Below, piece after piece: positions 8,096 to 14,936 of a DNA stretch of 18,051 nt. The position numbers were made by a program, and so were the translations under genes. Origin of the DNA: Acidobacteriota bacterium (lineage in GTDB: Bacteria > Acidobacteriota > Terriglobia > Terriglobales > Acidobacteriaceae); NCBI GenBank assembly GCA_021780095.1, contig JAJXZK010000427.1, positions 1 to 18,051 on the forward strand. Direction: 5' to 3'. Below the pieces are notes generated by a model. That model did no database searches and had not been told where the DNA came from. It was given only the letters and a program-made list of their open reading frames with translations. Position 1 is the first letter of the stretch; each line of letters starts with the position of its first letter.

Positions 8096-8398
8096 ATGAA
8101 GAATTCGATGAAATCGATCATGCTGAGCGCAGCGGTGGGCGGAATGCTTGGTCTTCCCGCAGTAACTCTCCACGCAGCTACTCCGAACTCTGCGCCCAAC
8201 ACTGTATCGGCCAACGGCCAGTATCTTGGTCAAACCGCCTTTTCAGGGCTGTCCGCCATGGAGAAGCACTCTTGTAAGGGCAAGAACAGCTGTAAAGGCA
8301 AGGGTGGTTGCAAGTCCAGCGACAACGGATGCAAAGGCAAGAACAGCTGCAAGGGCAAGGGTGGTTGCGCGACCGACGGTTCAAAGATGCCTGGCTAG
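8096..8398 (+). CDS. Cys-repeat RiPP metallophore precursor (Hvf/bufferin-like), secreted
   Basis: This 100-aa precursor starts with a signal peptide: basic MKNSMK, hydrophobic SIMLSAAVGGMLGLPAV, and a likely cut after LHA (residue 27). A linker (about 28-58) leads to the core. The core has six cysteines, C60, C66, C72, C79, C85 and C91, every one followed by Lys or Ala. They form two copies of CKGKNSCKGKGGC with period 19 residues. The following genes encode an MNIO enzyme and its DUF2063 partner, the pair known in HvfA/bufferin and related RiPP systems to convert cysteines into oxazolone/thioamide or similar groups that bind copper. By analogy the peptide is modified in the cytoplasm, exported and chelates metal in the periplasm. 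The HvfA motif EGKCG is absent, so the modification chemistry is an inference. An intra-operon hairpin follows the stop codon. Confidence 0.85.
   Translation: MKNSMKSIMLSAAVGGMLGLPAVTLHAATPNSAPNTVSANGQYLGQTAFSGLSAMEKHSCKGKNSCKGKGGCKSSDNGCKGKNSCKGKGGCATDGSKMPG
8273..8368 (+). repeat. two 39-bp repeats encoding CKGKNSCKGKGGC, period 57 bp
   Basis: Copies at 8273-8311 and 8330-8368 encode the identical 13 residues, separated by KSSDNG. They differ only at a few synonymous third positions (TGT/TGC, AAG/AAA, GGC). This indicates an older duplication kept at the protein level. Each copy is itself built from a CKGK-x-x unit repeated every six residues. Confidence 0.9.
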
Positions 8399-8414
8399 TT
8401 CTTTGTGGAGATCG

Positions 8415-8451
8415 TCCCCCCTGCGAAGGCACTTTCCTCCTCGCGGGGGGA
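8415..8451 (+). promoter_or_regulatory. intra-operon hairpin between precursor and MNIO genes
   Basis: The left arm TCCCCCC-T-GCGA pairs with TCGC-GGGGGGA, giving 11 base pairs with one bulged T and a 14-nt loop. No T-run follows, so it is more likely a partial terminator or an mRNA-stabilising 3' end than a full terminator. This would allow far more precursor than enzyme to be made. It ends 30 bp before the MNIO start. Confidence 0.65.
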
Positions 8452-8481
8452 TACTTCAACTGCAATTCCTCAGGATGAAAC

Positions 8482-9360
8482 ATGCCGGCCAATCGTTTCA
8501 ATGGATTTACCGAATACGGCGTAGGGATTGGGTTGCGCGTCCCCCATTACCAGCACATTTTGGAGAAGAAACCGGTCGTCGATTGGTTTGAGATTATCTC
8601 CGAAAACTACATGGTGGATGGAGGACGCCCGCTGACCGTGCTGAACTCCATTTTGGAGCAATATCGTGTCGTGCAACACGGTGTCTCCATGTATTTTGGC
8701 TCTGCCGATCCGCTGAATCCTGAACACTTGAAACGCCTCAAGGCCCTGGTTCGCAGAACGGGCACACCATGGCTCTCCGATCATCTCTGCTGGGGTAGCG
8801 TCGATGGTCGATATACACACGACCTGCTGCCCATGCCCTACACCTTTGAGGCTGCCAGAATAACCGCGGAAAAGATTCGCCAGGTTCAGGATTTTGTCGA
8901 GGTTCCGGTGGTGGTCGAGAACGTGAGCAGCTATGCGGAATTCCATGTTTCCGAGATGGCGGAGTGGGAATTCCTGAATGAAGTCGTCGAACGCGCCGAC
9001 TGTGGAATCCTGCTCGACGTGAACAATATTTATGTTTCTTCCCAAAATCATAACTTCGATCCACTCGTGTATGTCGATGCGGTGCCAGCGCACCGGGTGG
9101 CACAAATCCATATCGCAGGGCATTCAAAGTTCGAGAAATACATTCTCGACACGCATGATCATCCCGTTCTTGACCGGGTATGGAGTCTGTACGAGCGTGC
9201 GATCGAGCGCTGCGGTCCCACCGCAACGTTGCTGGAGTGGGACGATCGAATCCCTTCCTTCGAGGAAGTGCATGCCGAAGCGCTGAAAGCGAACAAGTAC
9301 CTGAAAGCGGCCTCGACTGATCTATCAAAGCAGGAAAACGTCCTGGAGTGCGCACGATGA
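8482..9360 (+). CDS. MNIO family (DUF692) multinuclear non-heme iron oxidase, RiPP maturase
   Basis: This 292-aa TIM-barrel enzyme belongs to the multinuclear non-heme iron-dependent oxidases (MbnB, TglH, HvfB, BufB), which oxidatively modify peptide cysteines. Visible family motifs are GVGIGLRVPHYQHIL, WFEIISENYM, HGVSMYFGS (H66), LSDHLCW (D100, H101), VVVENVSSY (E146), LLDVNNIYVSS (D179, N182), HIAGH (H210, H214), DTHDHPV (D223, H225) and LLEWDDRIP (E252). These supply the His/Asp/Glu set that binds the iron cluster, so it looks intact. The ATG at 8482 has AGGA seven bases upstream. Its stop overlaps the start of the DUF2063 gene by ATGA. Its substrate is almost certainly the Cys-repeat peptide encoded upstream, judged by adjacency. 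The exact product is not predictable from sequence. Confidence 0.93.
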   Translation: MPANRFNGFTEYGVGIGLRVPHYQHILEKKPVVDWFEIISENYMVDGGRPLTVLNSILEQYRVVQHGVSMYFGSADPLNPEHLKRLKALVRRTGTPWLSDHLCWGSVDGRYTHDLLPMPYTFEAARITAEKIRQVQDFVEVPVVVENVSSYAEFHVSEMAEWEFLNEVVERADCGILLDVNNIYVSSQNHNFDPLVYVDAVPAHRVAQIHIAGHSKFEKYILDTHDHPVLDRVWSLYERAIERCGPTATLLEWDDRIPSFEEVHAEALKANKYLKAASTDLSKQENVLECAR

Positions 9361-10265
9361 CCGGCCTGCAGGAACTCCAACATCGCATGGCGAAAGCCGT
9401 GATGCAACCCCTGACGGCGCGGGAGCAGATGCGACGCCGGAATTATGCCGGGCAGTCGAATGAAGCCGAGGCTGACCAGTTCGTTCGTCCCAATGACCGG
9501 TTGACGTCATTTGAGCGCCTGGAGATCTACAACCGCCAATATTGGTTTCGCTTGTTCTCATGCTTTGAAGAGGATTTTCCAGGCGTGCAGGCAGTCGTCG
9601 GCCGCAAGCGATTTCAGGGGCTGATGCGAGCCTACCTTGAGGCGCACCCTTCCACTTCATTCTCATTGCGCAATCTGGGCTCGCGACTAGTGAACTGGCT
9701 AGAAGAGAATCCTGCATGGACTGAACCGCACTCTGAAATGGCTCTAGAAATGGCGCGCTTGGAGTGGGCGGATATTGAGGCCTTCGACAACGCAATATGG
9801 CCGCCATTGACTGTCGACGCGCGATCGCAGATCAACGCGGAGTCGCAATTGAGGTTGCAGCCGCACGTACGTCTGGTTGAAGCGCACTATGCCATTGACG
9901 ACGCGTTGATCGCCGTTCGTAATGAAAGCGGAAGCAGAGACACTTCCAGCAACAACGCCTCGACCGGACACGTTAGTAGACGCACGCGAGCTCTTCGCGA
10001 GATGAAACGAGAAACCGTGCATATCGCCGTGCACCGGTTTGAGGATACCGTCTACTACCGCCGACTTTCGGCGGAAGACTATCGATTATTGCTGGCACTA
10101 CAACAGGGAGTCGCACTGGGAGATGCAATCGACATTGCCTTTCACGGTAGCTTGATTCCAGAACATGAGCGACCGGCGTATTTGCAATCGGCCTTCGCCT
10201 ATTGGACAAACATGGGATGGTTTTGCACGCCGTCCGTAGATCGAGAATGTAAAGGAAATTCATGA
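9357..10265 (+). CDS. DUF2063-domain MNIO partner protein (HvfC/BufC-like)
   Basis: This 302-aa protein carries an N-terminal DUF2063 domain (roughly residues 5-120), with the typical stretch RLEIYNRQYWFRLFSCFEEDFP at 54-75. The family is often misannotated as DNA-binding. In MNIO systems it acts as the partner that recognises the precursor and delivers it to the oxidase. The C-terminal half (about 125-290) is the second family domain, interrupted by a polar low-complexity stretch at about 189-215 (NESGSRDTSSNNASTGH). That stretch looks like an added linker. The ATG at 9357 is chosen because it overlaps the MNIO stop (ATGA); an in-frame GTG at 9348 is possible. Its own stop overlaps the DoxX start in the same way, so all three are translationally coupled. 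Confidence 0.88.
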   Translation: MTGLQELQHRMAKAVMQPLTAREQMRRRNYAGQSNEAEADQFVRPNDRLTSFERLEIYNRQYWFRLFSCFEEDFPGVQAVVGRKRFQGLMRAYLEAHPSTSFSLRNLGSRLVNWLEENPAWTEPHSEMALEMARLEWADIEAFDNAIWPPLTVDARSQINAESQLRLQPHVRLVEAHYAIDDALIAVRNESGSRDTSSNNASTGHVSRRTRALREMKRETVHIAVHRFEDTVYYRRLSAEDYRLLLALQQGVALGDAIDIAFHGSLIPEHERPAYLQSAFAYWTNMGWFCTPSVDRECKGNS

Positions 10266-10735
10266 AGGCTTTAGCTACGTTGTATGCTCGTTTTTCTGCC
10301 GTGGCCTCCTATTTTCAGTCTCCATTCTTGCTGGCTGTGCGCCTCTATTGGGGATGGCAATTTGCCCAATCCGGATGGGGACGATTGCATCATATAAGGC
10401 AGGCCACCTCGTTCTTCGCGAGCTTGAACCTTCCGTTTCCACAGGCGACCGTCATCTTTATTTCGAGCCTGGAATTTGTGGGAGGAATCCTGTTGATCGT
10501 TGGCCTTGCGTCCCGGCTCACCGGCTTGTTGCTGGCCGGCGATATGGTGGTGGCGTATTGGACGGCAGACCGCGAAGCCCTCTCCTCGATCTTCTCCGAT
10601 CCAGGAAAATTTTATGGGGCTGACCCTTACACGTTCTTATTTGCGTCTTTGATGGTGTTGATGTTTGGCGCCGGACTATTCTCGATCGATGCATGGCTGT
10701 CGCAGCACTACCAAGCCGGGATCGATCGACAATGA
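10262..10735 (+). CDS. DoxX-family inner-membrane protein (HvfD-like)
   Basis: This 157-aa protein has four membrane helices at about residues 23-40, 62-82, 86-102 and 122-143. The DoxX pattern is clear: RLYWGWQFAQSGWGRL in helix 1, FISSLEFVGGILLIVGLASRLTG in helices 2-3, and a polar loop (DREALSSIFSDPGKFYGADPY) before helix 4. DoxX proteins commonly accompany MNIO/DUF2063 genes in Hvf/bufferin operons. They may serve a redox or respiratory-linked role, but the precise function there is unknown. Start and stop both overlap neighbours by ATGA, placing it firmly inside the operon. No Cys pair is present. Confidence 0.88.
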   Translation: MKALATLYARFSAVASYFQSPFLLAVRLYWGWQFAQSGWGRLHHIRQATSFFASLNLPFPQATVIFISSLEFVGGILLIVGLASRLTGLLLAGDMVVAYWTADREALSSIFSDPGKFYGADPYTFLFASLMVLMFGAGLFSIDAWLSQHYQAGIDRQ

Positions 10736-11358
10736 TGCAGACGTTGGAGATCAGAGATGAGGCGCAGATGATTGCGTCCATTCTTGCAGGAGATTCGCAG
10801 CAGTTTCACCAACTCATTCGTCCTTATGAGAGAAGCCTGTACGTCATGGCGCTCTCTATGCTGCGGAACGACGCCGATGCAGAAGACGCTGCGCAAGAAG
10901 CGTGCCTGAAGGCATATCGAAACCTGGCAAGCTTCCGCGCGGATTCAAAATTCGGTACCTGGCTGGTCAGCATCACGCTTAACGTAGCCCGCAATCGACT
11001 GCGCCGAAATCGATTGACGCACATGGAATCTCTCGACGTTCCACCCGAAGAGCAGGGGCACGTCTCGCCGGCCCTATTGCGAGATTGGAGGGAAGTGCCT
11101 TCCGAAGTTTTAGAGCGCGCCGAGGTACGACTGATCCTGCGCAAAGCAATCGTTGCCTTGCCGGAAATCTACCGCGAGGTATTTCTCTTGCGAGACGTGA
11201 GAGAGTTGAGCATCAAAGAAGCCGCGCAAGCATTGGGCGTGAATGAATCGGTTGTCAAAGTGCGGCTGCATCGCGCTCGAACGATGCTCCAAAAAACTCT
11301 GGCGCCGGAATTGAAAAGCCTGGTCCCTCAGAAAGGGAGGTGGTTTCCATGGTTATAG
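10732..11358 (+). CDS. ECF-type RNA polymerase sigma factor
   Basis: This 208-aa sigma-70 family factor has only regions 2 and 4. Region 2 spans about residues 24-94 (RPYERSLYVMALSMLRNDADAEDAAQ, then FGTWLVSITLNVARNRLRR). Region 4 spans about 133-188 (ALPEIYREVFLLRDVRELS, then IKEAAQALGVNESVVKVRLHRAR). The start is taken as the ATG at 10732, inside the ATGATG that overlaps the DoxX stop; no good Shine-Dalgarno is present, so translation is probably coupled. A longer frame from 10693 would lie wholly within the DoxX gene. The last ten bases overlap the anti-sigma gene. Its place at the end of the MNIO operon suggests it controls that operon, probably including its own synthesis. ECF control of bufferin operons is known from Caulobacter sigma F. 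Confidence 0.92.
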   Translation: MMQTLEIRDEAQMIASILAGDSQQFHQLIRPYERSLYVMALSMLRNDADAEDAAQEACLKAYRNLASFRADSKFGTWLVSITLNVARNRLRRNRLTHMESLDVPPEEQGHVSPALLRDWREVPSEVLERAEVRLILRKAIVALPEIYREVFLLRDVRELSIKEAAQALGVNESVVKVRLHRARTMLQKTLAPELKSLVPQKGRWFPWL

Positions 11359-11609
11359 ATTGCAAGCACGTTTGGAACAACATCTCGGGTTATTTGGATG
11401 GGACTCTCGATCCAGCTGTCTTGCAGCAGGTTCAGAAGCATTTGGAGCATTGCGGTATTTGTTCTGCCATTCTGGACTCGACTCGAAATATTCTCATCCT
11501 GACCGCCGACGAACGCGTCTTTGAGCTGCCTCTCGGTTACAGCGACCGTTTACATGCTCGGCTGGAAGCAGAAATTCAAGGAATATCTCTGTCTCCAAAG
11601 GGCGGTTGA
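11349..11609 (+). CDS. soluble zinc-finger (zf-HC2/ZAS) anti-sigma factor
   Basis: This 86-aa protein carries H31-x3-C35-x2-C38 (HLEHCGIC) with an upstream C5 and H7 (DCKHVW), the zinc-binding ZAS anti-sigma pattern. A helical tail follows (DERVFELPLGYSDRLHARLEAE). It has no membrane helix, so it should sense a cytoplasmic signal, for example thiol oxidation or metal displacing zinc, and then release the ECF factor encoded just upstream. The start is the ATG at 11349, with GGGAGG about eight bases before it. An in-frame GTG at 11340 lies within that ribosome site. It overlaps the sigma gene by ten bases and closes the operon. The convergent lyase gene ends 20 bp beyond, leaving no room for a terminator. 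Confidence 0.85.
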   Translation: MVIDCKHVWNNISGYLDGTLDPAVLQQVQKHLEHCGICSAILDSTRNILILTADERVFELPLGYSDRLHARLEAEIQGISLSPKGG

Positions 11610-11628
11610 TCCGTGGAGGTGACCCGCA

Positions 11629-12543
11629 TTAACCTTCTTCTCTGGCTCGTTTCAGCGCATCGATCTTCTCCGCAAGATCTAGAATCAATTCAGCCCTTCT
11701 GACAAATGGCGCATCGATCATGCGCCCATCCAGCGCAAACGCCCCTATCCCATCGGTCACCGCCGCGCGGGCCGCTTCCACACAACCCAGAGCCGCAGCA
11801 ATCTCTTCGGAACTCGGCGAAAAGACACGATTCGCCAACCCGATCTGACTGGGATGGATACAGCTTTTCCCCCCGAAGCCTAATCCCCTCGCAACCTGAG
11901 CCTCGCGAGCAAAACCTTCTTCGTCCTTGAGGTTTGCAAATGCACTGTCGAAACAAGGGAGGCCTGCCTCTCCAGCAGCCAGCCGCAATTGGAGACGAAC
12001 ATGGTGAGCCGCAGCACCATCACCTTTCTGAATTCCAAGAGGTTCGAAGAGATCGGCAAGCCCAAGTTGCAGACCGACAACTCGTTCATCGGCGATGGCG
12101 ATCGATGTCGCCAGCCGAAGCCCACGCGCGGACTCAATGGTGGCGAGAATGGCGATGGGATTTTTGAGGTGGCGCTTTGTCTCAAGCGCTAACAGCGCAG
12201 CAACTGCCTCTTTGATCTCCGACGGATCCTCCACCTTGGGCAATGCCAGCATCGCGACCGAAGGGAAAACCGCGGCAGATAAATCCAGTGCAAAGTCAGC
12301 AGAGCGAACATGGTTCACACGTACCAGAATGACCTTCCGAGTATGAAATTCCCTCGCGAGAAATTCTCTCAGATGCCTGCGCGCCTCCGATTTCTGCGCC
12401 GGCAGAACCGAATCTTCCAGATCGAAGCAGATCGCATCGGCTGCCGAAGCCAGCGCCTTGGGAAATAAGGCAGGCCGATCGGCGGGAACAAAAAGCTTGC
12501 TGCGCATCAAGTCAATTCGTCCATCGCGGGAAGCTTCTCTCAT
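11629..12543 (-). CDS. HpcH/HpaI aldolase / CitE-like CoA-ester lyase
   Basis: This 304-aa TIM-barrel lyase of the citrate lyase beta/malyl-CoA lyase family cleaves hydroxyacyl-CoA or related thioesters using Mg2+. Motifs seen are ICFDLEDSV (39-46), LVRVN (73-77), ATIESARGL (134-142, metal-binding Glu137), LGLADLFEPLGI (160-171, metal-binding Asp164) and GFGGKSCIHPSQI (222-234). The ATG at 12543 overlaps the CoA-transferase stop by ATGA, and AAGGGGGTG upstream serves as ribosome site. A second ATG (residue 13) begins the conserved part MRSKLFVPA. The partner gene suggests an acid is first activated with CoA and then cleaved. Citramalyl-, malyl- or methylmalyl-CoA are candidate substrates, and sequence alone does not choose between them. 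Confidence 0.85.
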   Translation of the reverse strand: MREASRDGRIDLMRSKLFVPADRPALFPKALASAADAICFDLEDSVLPAQKSEARRHLREFLAREFHTRKVILVRVNHVRSADFALDLSAAVFPSVAMLALPKVEDPSEIKEAVAALLALETKRHLKNPIAILATIESARGLRLATSIAIADERVVGLQLGLADLFEPLGIQKGDGAAAHHVRLQLRLAAGEAGLPCFDSAFANLKDEEGFAREAQVARGLGFGGKSCIHPSQIGLANRVFSPSSEEIAAALGCVEAARAAVTDGIGAFALDGRMIDAPFVRRAELILDLAEKIDALKRAREEG

Positions 12544-13769
12544 TCGGGTTTCACCCCCTTCACCACGTTTGCTCTTTCCAATGAGGTGATCTCCTCCTCG
12601 GTATAACCCAATGCTCGTAGAACTTGGACAGTATGTTCGCCGAGTCCCGGGGCCACGCGATGGAATCCTCCCGGCGTGGTGGATAATCGTGGGGAGATCG
12701 CATGTACGGGGACCGTACCCATTTCGTCGTCAGGGAGTTCAACCGCGATGTCACGCTCCTTAAAATGCGGATCTTCACTGATGTCTGCCATGTCGTACAC
12801 CGGCCCGACAGTGACAGAGCATTTTGCGAAGTATGCAACGCAATCTGCCTGGGTCATTCCGCCGATAAAGTCTCCAATCATCGAGTCGAGAACGAAAACA
12901 TTTTGCAGGCGAGACGCATTGGTTTCGAAGCGCGGATCGTCCGTTAGTTCAGGACGCCCAATGGCGCGAAAGAGTCTTTCCGCCATCGCCTGTGTCGAAG
13001 CCGAAAGACAAACCCATTTGTCATCGCTGGTGCGATACACGTTGCGCGGCGCGCTGTTGGTGGAGCGACTTCCGGTTCGCTGCTTCACTTTTTCTGTAAG
13101 CCTGTAATTCGCCGCTTGAGGACCCAGGATTGCGAATAAGGGATCGAGCAAGGGGATATCGATTACCTGCCCTCGTCCAGAATTCACTTCAACTTCTCGC
13201 AGCGCCGCCAGAACACCGATCGCACCATACAATCCAGCGGTCATATCCCCCAGGTAGATCGGCGGCAGCACCGGTTCGCGGTCTGCAAAACCGTTCATCG
13301 AAGCGAATCCCGACATACCCTCCACCACAGTGCCGAAACCTGGGCGATCCCGATACGGCCCGGACTGGCCCCAGCCGGAGATCCTTGCTACGATCAACTT
13401 GCGATTATGGTCGAACAACACGTCCGGACCAAGACCCATCTTCTCCAGCGTGCCGGGGCGAAAGCTTTCCACTAGAATCTGTGCCTGCGTCACAAGGTCG
13501 ATCAGGATTTTGCGAGACTCCGGCTGGTGAAAGTCCAGACAAAGGCTTCGCTTGTTTCGGCAGTAGGCTTTCCATGCGGTCGAGATTCCAGACACCTTCC
13601 AGTCTCGGAGTGTATCCCCGGCGAGCGGTTCCACTTTCAACACGTCCGCCCCCATGTCTGCCAGCACCATCGTTAAAGTATTTCCAGCAACAAGGCGCGA
13701 CAGGTCCAACACCTTTACGCTTACCAGCGGACCCACCGCCCGCTCTTCAAGTTGGATTCGCTTAAACAT
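12540..13769 (-). CDS. CaiB/BaiF family III CoA-transferase
   Basis: This 409-aa enzyme moves CoA between carboxylic acids through a ternary-complex/Asp mechanism in the cytoplasm. The N-terminal signature VKVLDLSRLVAGNTLTMVLADMGADVLKVE (18-47) and the RNKRSLCLDF motif (71-80) are typical. The catalytic Asp is D175 in YLGDMTAGLYGAIGVLAAL, and the C-terminal part ends with the family-style LRALGYTEEEI. The length matches the family (about 400). The start is an ATG at 13769 with only a weak AGAG upstream. It is the first gene of a two-gene operon with the lyase (4-bp overlap). Succinyl-CoA:citramalate or mesaconyl-CoA transferases are plausible relatives. It is divergent from the secreted hydrolase gene. 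Confidence 0.9.
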   Translation of the reverse strand: MFKRIQLEERAVGPLVSVKVLDLSRLVAGNTLTMVLADMGADVLKVEPLAGDTLRDWKVSGISTAWKAYCRNKRSLCLDFHQPESRKILIDLVTQAQILVESFRPGTLEKMGLGPDVLFDHNRKLIVARISGWGQSGPYRDRPGFGTVVEGMSGFASMNGFADREPVLPPIYLGDMTAGLYGAIGVLAALREVEVNSGRGQVIDIPLLDPLFAILGPQAANYRLTEKVKQRTGSRSTNSAPRNVYRTSDDKWVCLSASTQAMAERLFRAIGRPELTDDPRFETNASRLQNVFVLDSMIGDFIGGMTQADCVAYFAKCSVTVGPVYDMADISEDPHFKERDIAVELPDDEMGTVPVHAISPRLSTTPGGFHRVAPGLGEHTVQVLRALGYTEEEITSLERANVVKGVKPE

Positions 13770-13853
13770 GTTTCGCTAGGGTGCTCTAAAAGTTTCTGTA
13801 TCCCTGGAGACTCGACAAATCCTGTTTCGCTTTCGCGCCAACATGTATTGCGC

Positions 13854-13881
13854 TTGACAACCCAATCTTCCTCAATATATT
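13854..13881 (+). promoter_or_regulatory. near-consensus sigma-70 promoter of the hydrolase gene
   Basis: TTGACA (13854-13859), a 16-bp spacer and TATATT (13876-13881) lie just ahead of the ATG at 13896. A start point six to eight bases past the -10 would leave a 5' leader of only about 7-9 nt with no Shine-Dalgarno, that is, an almost leaderless mRNA. Confidence 0.75.
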
Positions 13882-13895
13882 CCTTCGACAGTTGA

Positions 13896-14855
13896 ATGCT
13901 TTCAAAACATCACTCTATCGGCATAAAATCGATTTCTCTCCTGGCACGGGCGAGAGGCGTTCTGCTCTCTTTATTCTCTGCATTTGCCATCGCCGCACTT
14001 CCGCCCCTCGCGGCGCAAATACAAACTCGACCCTTCACTCACAATGGATATCAACGGCCCTATTTGATCTACCGGCCTGCACATCTTGCAAAGAATCCTG
14101 CCGTGGTGTTCATGCTCGGCGGCATTGGCAGTACGGCGCAATTTACATCGAGGAATTTTGGCTGGACGCAAGAGGCAGACCGCTACGGATTCTTAGTCGT
14201 CTTCCCCGAGCCCGTCGCAACCGATCCCAGCAAACCGGCGAACAAGACGAACATTACCTTTTGGCAAATGAGAGGCTCGCGCACTCGCCTTCTTGCGCCC
14301 AACGCCATGTCAGTCGATGACGACGGCTATTTGATGGCGATACGTCAAGATGTTCTCCGCCGTGACCACCCCGATCGCAAGCGGGTATTCTTCGCCGGCT
14401 TCTCAAGCGGTTCGGGAATGGTGCAATTACTTGCGTCACGGCATCCAAAGGAAATTCGTGCCATCGCCGCGGTGGCGACGCCACTGATGGAGCCCCCGAC
14501 GAAGCTTGCGCGTCCTGTCGGCGTGCTGTATATCCACGGCGATAGAGACGAGCAATTCTCCGGTTTTGAAACGCTAAGCCCTCACTTTGCAACGACGCCG
14601 CATGGAAATTGGGTGACATGGGGCTATCTGGACGGCTGTCAGACCCAGACCGTGGAGAGGACCGCTTGGGGCGTGCGCTTCTCGTGGCAGGGTTGCCGAC
14701 GTGGTGTCCCAGTCATTGCGGATTTCGTGGTGGGTCTCGGTCATAATTGGGCTGGAAGCCTTGACTCAAAATGGAACCAATTCCCACGGACACATCATTC
14801 GCTCAACTTGACCCACATAGCCTGGCAATTCTTCGCCAGCATGCAAACAAAGTAG
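13896..14855 (+). CDS. secreted alpha/beta hydrolase, feruloyl esterase / PHB depolymerase (LpqC) type
   Basis: This 319-aa protein has an N-terminal export signal: basic segment (KSISLLARARG), hydrophobic LLSLFSAFAIAALPPLAA, and a likely cut near residue 40. The mature part is an alpha/beta hydrolase. It has the strand PAVVFMLGGIGST with an oxyanion-type Gly pair, the nucleophile motif G-F-S170-S-G, an acid-residue region IHGDRDEQF (D216 or D218), and the late motif GLGHNWAG with the probable catalytic His283. YLDGCQTQTVERTAWG resembles the Cys-containing segment of family-1 esterases/depolymerases. It should hydrolyse ester bonds outside the cytoplasm, such as feruloyl groups on plant polysaccharide, or polyester. 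The ATG at 13896 is the only sensible start for the signal peptide and has no ribosome site. Confidence 0.85.
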   Translation: MLSKHHSIGIKSISLLARARGVLLSLFSAFAIAALPPLAAQIQTRPFTHNGYQRPYLIYRPAHLAKNPAVVFMLGGIGSTAQFTSRNFGWTQEADRYGFLVVFPEPVATDPSKPANKTNITFWQMRGSRTRLLAPNAMSVDDDGYLMAIRQDVLRRDHPDRKRVFFAGFSSGSGMVQLLASRHPKEIRAIAAVATPLMEPPTKLARPVGVLYIHGDRDEQFSGFETLSPHFATTPHGNWVTWGYLDGCQTQTVERTAWGVRFSWQGCRRGVPVIADFVVGLGHNWAGSLDSKWNQFPRTHHSLNLTHIAWQFFASMQTK

Positions 14856-14936
14856 CTCTTCTACAAATTCCTCTGAACAGGACAGGCTGCCATCCGCAAC
14901 TCACACCATCCAGTCGATCCATCAATCCCCGACCAA

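Noticed and set aside
10693..10731. Upstream start for the ECF sigma factor
   Set aside because: The extra 13 residues lie entirely within the DoxX gene; the ATGATG at the DoxX stop matches the overlap style of the operon.
11610..11628. Terminator between the converging anti-sigma and lyase genes
   Set aside because: Only 19 bp are available and no inverted repeat or T-run is present.
13130..13765. 211-codon plus-strand frame opposite the CoA-transferase
   Set aside because: Pro/Arg/Ser-rich shadow of a clear family III CoA-transferase on the other strand.
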